NCBI GenBank assembly: GCA_035610835.1
Contig: CM069446.1
Coordinates: forward strand, 73,517,062 to 73,581,061
DNA from: Ophiura sarsii
Lineage: Eukaryota > Echinodermata > Ophiuroidea > Amphilepidida > Ophiuridae
Reading direction: 5' to 3'
DNA: 64,000 bases
Below, piece after piece: positions 59,715 to 64,000 of the stretch. Position 1 is the first letter of the stretch. Each line of letters opens with the position of its first letter. A model generated the notes under the pieces. The model ran no database searches, was not told the origin of the DNA, and saw only the letters and a list, made by a program, of their open reading frames with translations. A program made the position numbers and the translations under genes.

Positions 59715-59799
59715 TATTAGCCTACATCGGTTATGAACCATAATCAATTTTCAAAATGAACCCTCAATCCGACAGGCCTCGATATACAAAAAGTTGAGT

Positions 59800-59870
59800 A
59801 GGGGGGGGGGGGGGGGGGTGGGGGGGGGGGGGGCACACAACATGCACGGGGACACACTGCATGTATAGTA
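59800..59870. repeat. Poly-G tract and seed of the 19-bp satellite
   Basis: A G-run of about 30 bases (59803-59832) is followed by two copies of the CATGCACGGGGACACAC-type unit. It occupies the same intron position as 1268-1378 in ROCO-A. Confidence 0.75.
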
Positions 59871-60466
59871 GAGGAAAAATCATTCTCAGGCGGCCTTATT
59901 TTAAAAGTAACCTGACCACAAACTGAAAAATGATAAATAAATGTTATTTTGGTTACCATAGCAACCTAAAAGCTTTTATTGGTTATTTTTAATAGAAATT
60001 TAAGATTGTCAAATTTGGACGTTTATAACATTTCTGAAAGTTTTTAGTATTTTATCTTTAAGTGTTACTAATTACCAAACATAAATGGTTTTCTGCTATA
60101 AAATACCCTTTTAACCAAAATAGCAACTTTCCCCACGATTATACAAACAAAAAATTAAAAAATGCCAATTTCCAAATTTGTCATTAAAAAAGTATGAAAT
60201 GCTCAATTTAGTATTGTTCATCCAGTAAATATCGAAGTACGCCAATCCAGTCACAGGCAAAAATCAAAAGAGTATGGTATGAGCAACATATGGGCCAAAT
60301 GTGGTGCTTTTGGAAGAATGTGAACCGAATATCCATAAGCCCCTCCCCCAACTACATGTCAAATTGCGCTCTTCAACTAAAGCATGCGCATACAGAAGGT
60401 CTCTATTATTATTAAAGCATCACCATTAAATCTAATTGATTTGATATCAACATATACAGTACTTAC
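59871..60466. other. ROCO-D intron 1, proximal part
   Basis: The sequence is collinear with 1375-1870 and 5317-5387 of ROCO-A. It is the empty site of the 3.4-kb foldback element. The splice donor of exon 1 is at 60466. Confidence 0.6.
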
Positions 60467-60890
60467 CCTCTGATTAATGACTGTGACTCTAAGAAGATCG
60501 AGGTATCGAAGTATGGCAACAAATAGAGTGTAGTTATGCAGGTATCAAAACCACAATTTAGTACATGAACAGAAACCTATTCTCGTTCTGGGAGCTTGGG
60601 AATTTCCAAGTTCTTGTCGACGTGGCACTATTTAGTCTCAACATTAAACTTCAGTTCATACTTCAATATTACACAATAATTGGCTATTTAACAAGTACGT
60701 TGACGTTCGGACTGAGGCTGCATCGAAACCTTTTTTGATGGGAATTCCCGTTCATGCAATCACCTGCTGCACAATTGTTCCACTGTATCGCTGAAAGCAA
60801 ACAAACACATCAGTGTATCGCTGAAAACAAACAAATACACCCTAAAAGCAGGTCACGGAGCAGTAAAATAGTGCTGTAACTTCGTTTTAC
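60467..60890 (-). other. ROCO-D exon 1, probable 5' UTR
   Basis: The minus-strand segment ends at donor CAGAGG/GTAAGTACTG equivalents and is homologous to 5388-5745 and 16197-16733. The frame open in ROCO-C is stopped here, so it is probably untranslated. The 5' end is unknown. Confidence 0.5.
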
Positions 60891-61084
60891 TCGCTTAATA
60901 TAGTGTTGCTGCAAGACACTAAGATTACAAAAATAGGACGCACACGCAAAGTTAACACCGGAAATTCATTTATTTTATAGCAAGTCAAATCGAGGCCGTC
61001 TGAAAAGCCAGGAAAAACGAACTGGCAATCTTAGCGCATGAGCAACTTCGAATTATTTTGGACAAGCCAAATAATTCTTTTATT

Positions 61085-62395
61085 ATTTTAGTGTAATCGA
61101 TTTCTTATGTTTTATATTATTTGTTGTGTTTTGTGTTGTTTTTGAAAGTAAAGCGCCTCTAATAGCTAGTTCTTATGTTTTGTATTATTTTTAATATATT
61201 TCTTATGTTTTATATTATTTGTCGTGTTTTGTGTTGTATTTGGAAATACAGCACCCACAAAATCTAGTTCTTATGTTTTATATTATTTTCAATCTATTTC
61301 CTATGTTTTATATTATGTGTTGTGTTTTGTGATGTGTTCAGAAATAGCACCCAAAAAATCTAGTTCTTATGTTTTAAAATATTGGCATTGCAATTTCTTT
61401 TTATATTGTTTGTTGTGTTTTTGTGTTGTATTTGGAAATACAGCCCTCGACAAATTTAGTTCTTATGTTTTATATTAGTTTCATTCTATTGCTTATGTTT
61501 ATATTGTTCTTATGTTTTATATTATTTGTTGTATATATTTTGTGTTGTGTTCAGAATAGAGCACCCGAAACAATCTAGTTCTTATGTTTTATATTATTTT
61601 TTATCTAGTTCTTATGTTTATATTATTTTTTATCTAGTTCTTATGTTTATATTATTTTGTATCTAGTTCTTATGTTTTATATCATTAGTTGTGTTTTGTG
61701 TTGTGTTCAGACAAAGAGCACCCGAGAAAATCTATTTCTTATGTTTAAATTATTTGTTGTGTTATGTGTTGTATCTGGAAATAAAGCACCCGAAAAATCT
61801 AGTTCTTATCTTTTATATTATTTGTAATCTATTTCTTATTTTTTATATTATTAGTTGTGTTATGTGTAGTGTTCAGAAATAGCACCCATAAAATCTATTC
61901 TTATGTTCTATATTATTTTAAATCTATTTCTTATGTTTTATATTATTGATTGTGTTGTGTGTTGTGTTCAGAAATAGCACCCAAAATATATTTCTTATGT
62001 TTGATATTATTTGTTGTGTGTTGTGTTGTGTTCAGAAATAGCACCCAAAAATCTATTTCGTATGTTTGATATTATTTTCAATCTATTTCTTATGTTTGAT
62101 ATTATTTGTTGCGCTTTGTGTAGTGTTTAGAAATAGCACCAACAAAATCTAGTTATTATGTTTTATATTATTTGTTGTGTGTTGTGTTCAGAAATAGCAC
62201 CTAAAAATCTATTTCTTATGTTTCATATCATTTTCAATCTATTTCTTATGTTTTATATTATTTATTGTGTTTTGTGTTGTGTTCAGAAATGGCACCCCAA
62301 CAAATCTTGTTCTTATGTTTGATATTACTTTTATTCTAATCCTTAAGTGTTATATTATTTGTTGTGTTATGTGTTGTGTTGTATTTTGCCTATAC
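61085..62395 (+). repeat. AT-rich array upstream of ROCO-D
   Basis: This is the largest of the three arrays, with the same words as at 6.1 kb (TCTAGTTCTTATGTTTTATA, TTGTTGTGTTTTGTGTTGTG, AGAAATAGCACCC). Units are irregular, about 60-100 bp. ORFs in it are spurious. Confidence 0.85.
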
Positions 62396-62563
62396 GTATT
62401 TCACAAACCGTAAGTGAAATTAATGCGGTGACTTGATTGGATTGCATAGTATTTCCATGGGAGCGTTGTCTCAAATACACTCACTGTGCCGTATATAATA
62501 GTATATTTTCGATATTCGCATAATTGGTTACAGATAGCCTTCAACTATATAATTATTATTAGT

Positions 62564-62640
62564 TTACATTTTCCTTGTTAGCTTGTAGGTCGTCTTTCCG
62601 CTTCCTGCACGTCCAGCGGAGACATATATTGTAAGAGCTG
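62564..62640 (-). pseudogene. Orphan P-loop (Walker A) exon fragment 3
   Basis: The minus strand encodes VSAGRAGSGKTTYKL in an 81-codon open frame that runs up to 62809. The Walker A motif is intact. Flanks match 36300-36670. It may be the 5' exon of a P-loop NTPase gene, or debris; no downstream NTPase motifs are found nearby. Confidence 0.45.
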
Positions 62641-64000
62641 TTGTTTGTTTTAATTTACCCGTGAAAAAAGCTATCCTACCGAAATAAGACAAATGCCTGT
62701 ATCGTGGGGTCAGGGTAAGGATACGGGATACGGTTACGACGGGCATTGCAGAATCGATATAACCGTCATAACTACAAGTCATTTCATCCTCCGTTCCCTG
62801 ATGACGCAAGAAACAAGCGTGGGGAGGTATTCACACCATAAGCCCGTAATGGGAGATGCATGACTAACTCCCCATGGAAGAGTCAAAATAGCCGAACAAT
62901 TAATACATTTTTGACTGATATGTTCACAAATATGCTTGAAGAAGAAACAAACACGATTTTTCTAATGATATACATGTATATAATGGCCCTTAATCGGTAT
63001 CTACAGAAGATAAGCTACCAGAAACCAGCCATGCTAATGAAAGAAGTATTTTATAACAAGGCGCTAACATCACCTAGAATTTAGATATAGACCGTTTTGA
63101 GTTCAAAGACATACCAATGCATGCAGTCCATAACAATCACCTGTTAAGCTGACATTGATCCAAGTGATTGGCATTGTATTCCATCCATGCGTGTCTTCTT
63201 CTGGAGTATGATTTGAACTAATGACCCCCATGCAAACGCCAAATAATATGAAAAATGAAAATAGAAGTGGCAATCTCTATGTTTTGATTAATATAATATA
63301 ATAATTTGGTCCTGAAGAAGTCAGAGCTAATCCTGACGAAAGCTTGACAGATTAAAACTTGTCCGACGGCGAACCCGTTAAACTTTTAACTTATAAAATA
63401 CAGGCACTATCGGGCTTGATGATACGTAATGGATGTTACGCATACGTAAAATTGGAAAGAGGCTGTATATAATTTAATAACAATATATGATTTGGTATGG
63501 AATTGTCGATGAAATAGATCAATAATTGATGCATAGTGTATTTATATCATGTGTATGTCAACATGGCGTTACCTTTACCACCCTTTCGTACCAGCTGTTG
63601 TAAGCACTCATTTAACGCAACATCCTGCTCGCCTACTAGAAATGAGCGCAATATGTTGTTTTGTGCGACAGTTTCGATGAATGAACCAATTACACACGCT
63701 TTCACAATCGTAAATAATATAATTATTCAGTCGTAGGTACTGATACAATGACCCAAAGTTCCGTTTCCTGTGGTCACCGAGTAATTGCAACATCACGATG
63801 CTTTATAACATCTCGAAATCAGAATTTGAAATCAGAACATATTCAGAGCAGAGACTCTCAGTGACACATATATCTAGCTCGAGCATATTGGTGTGGTAAC
63901 TACAATATTCAACATGGCAACTATTACAACACTACGAATTCCGCAACTCAATCAACGTAGCAGTTATTTGGCGTGCAATATGCACCGTTTTATACTTCTC
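62641..64000. other. Intergenic end of window, no gene
   Basis: The region contains an inverted-repeat motif at about 63313-63345 (CTGAAGAAGTCAG followed by CTGACGAAAGC) of a kind seen at retroelement ends, but no element is supported. Short ORFs show no recognisable domain. Confidence 0.35.

Noticed and set aside
63313..63345. Possible hammerhead ribozyme or Penelope-type terminus (also 19296-19318)
   Set aside because: Only a short inverted repeat with GAAA is present. The conserved CTGATGA core and surrounding element are missing.

Overview
This is a non-coding-rich, AT-rich eukaryotic window, almost certainly from a marine invertebrate animal. Genes are split by GT-AG introns, and the space between exons is packed with LINE retrotransposons (L1/Tx1-like and CR1/L2-like), mariner-type and hAT-type miniature elements, foldback elements, minisatellites and long G/C homopolymers. 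I cannot name the species; an echinoderm, hemichordate or cephalochordate would fit, but this is inference.

The organising feature is a local cluster of four related genes, called here ROCO-A to ROCO-D. They encode a Roc-COR (ROCO) GTPase with an unusual architecture: a large polytopic membrane segment is inserted inside the GTPase domain, between switch I (G2) and the DxxGQ motif (G3). ROCO-C (+ strand, coding 27967-32285) and ROCO-D (- strand, coding 54908-58865) look intact, each with one large exon and two small 3' exons with identical splice phases. ROCO-A (- strand, 1-518) is cut by the window edge. ROCO-B (- strand, 11937-14331) is a pseudogene that has lost its 5' half and the G4/N-COR region. 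Copies A, C and D also share an upstream, apparently non-coding first exon with a conserved splice donor (5388, 16733, 60467). Immediately upstream of that exon each carries an AT-rich array (6.1-8.5, 14.6-16.2 and 61.1-62.4 kb).

Layout: 1-8.5 kb is ROCO-A with a 3.4-kb foldback insertion in its first intron. 8.9-14.3 kb is a duplicon (satellite, mariner MITE, SINE, ROCO-B) whose counterpart is 48.2-57.8 kb. 14.6-32.3 kb is ROCO-C, whose 11-kb first intron holds an interrupted tRNA-like sequence, a 19-bp satellite, LINE fragments and a nested LINE/TIR-element insertion. 32.3-39.4 kb is repeats and gene debris, including P-loop exon fragments. 39.5-42.2 kb is a two-exon 3' gene end encoding a disordered, repeat-rich protein with a C-terminal membrane anchor. 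42.2-48.2 kb is intergenic with an ATTGT array and an RT fragment. 48.2-54.3 kb is the duplicon flank with a LINE nested in a MITE. 54.9-62.4 kb is ROCO-D, and 62.4-64 kb has one more P-loop fragment and no recognisable gene.

The paralogues can be compared inside the window. The GTPase and COR parts and the tail exons are nearly identical between copies, while the membrane insert differs by large in-frame deletions and many substitutions. That split-GTPase design, with a fast-changing membrane insert, is the most interesting system here. No database search was possible; all paralogy statements are from by-eye comparison.
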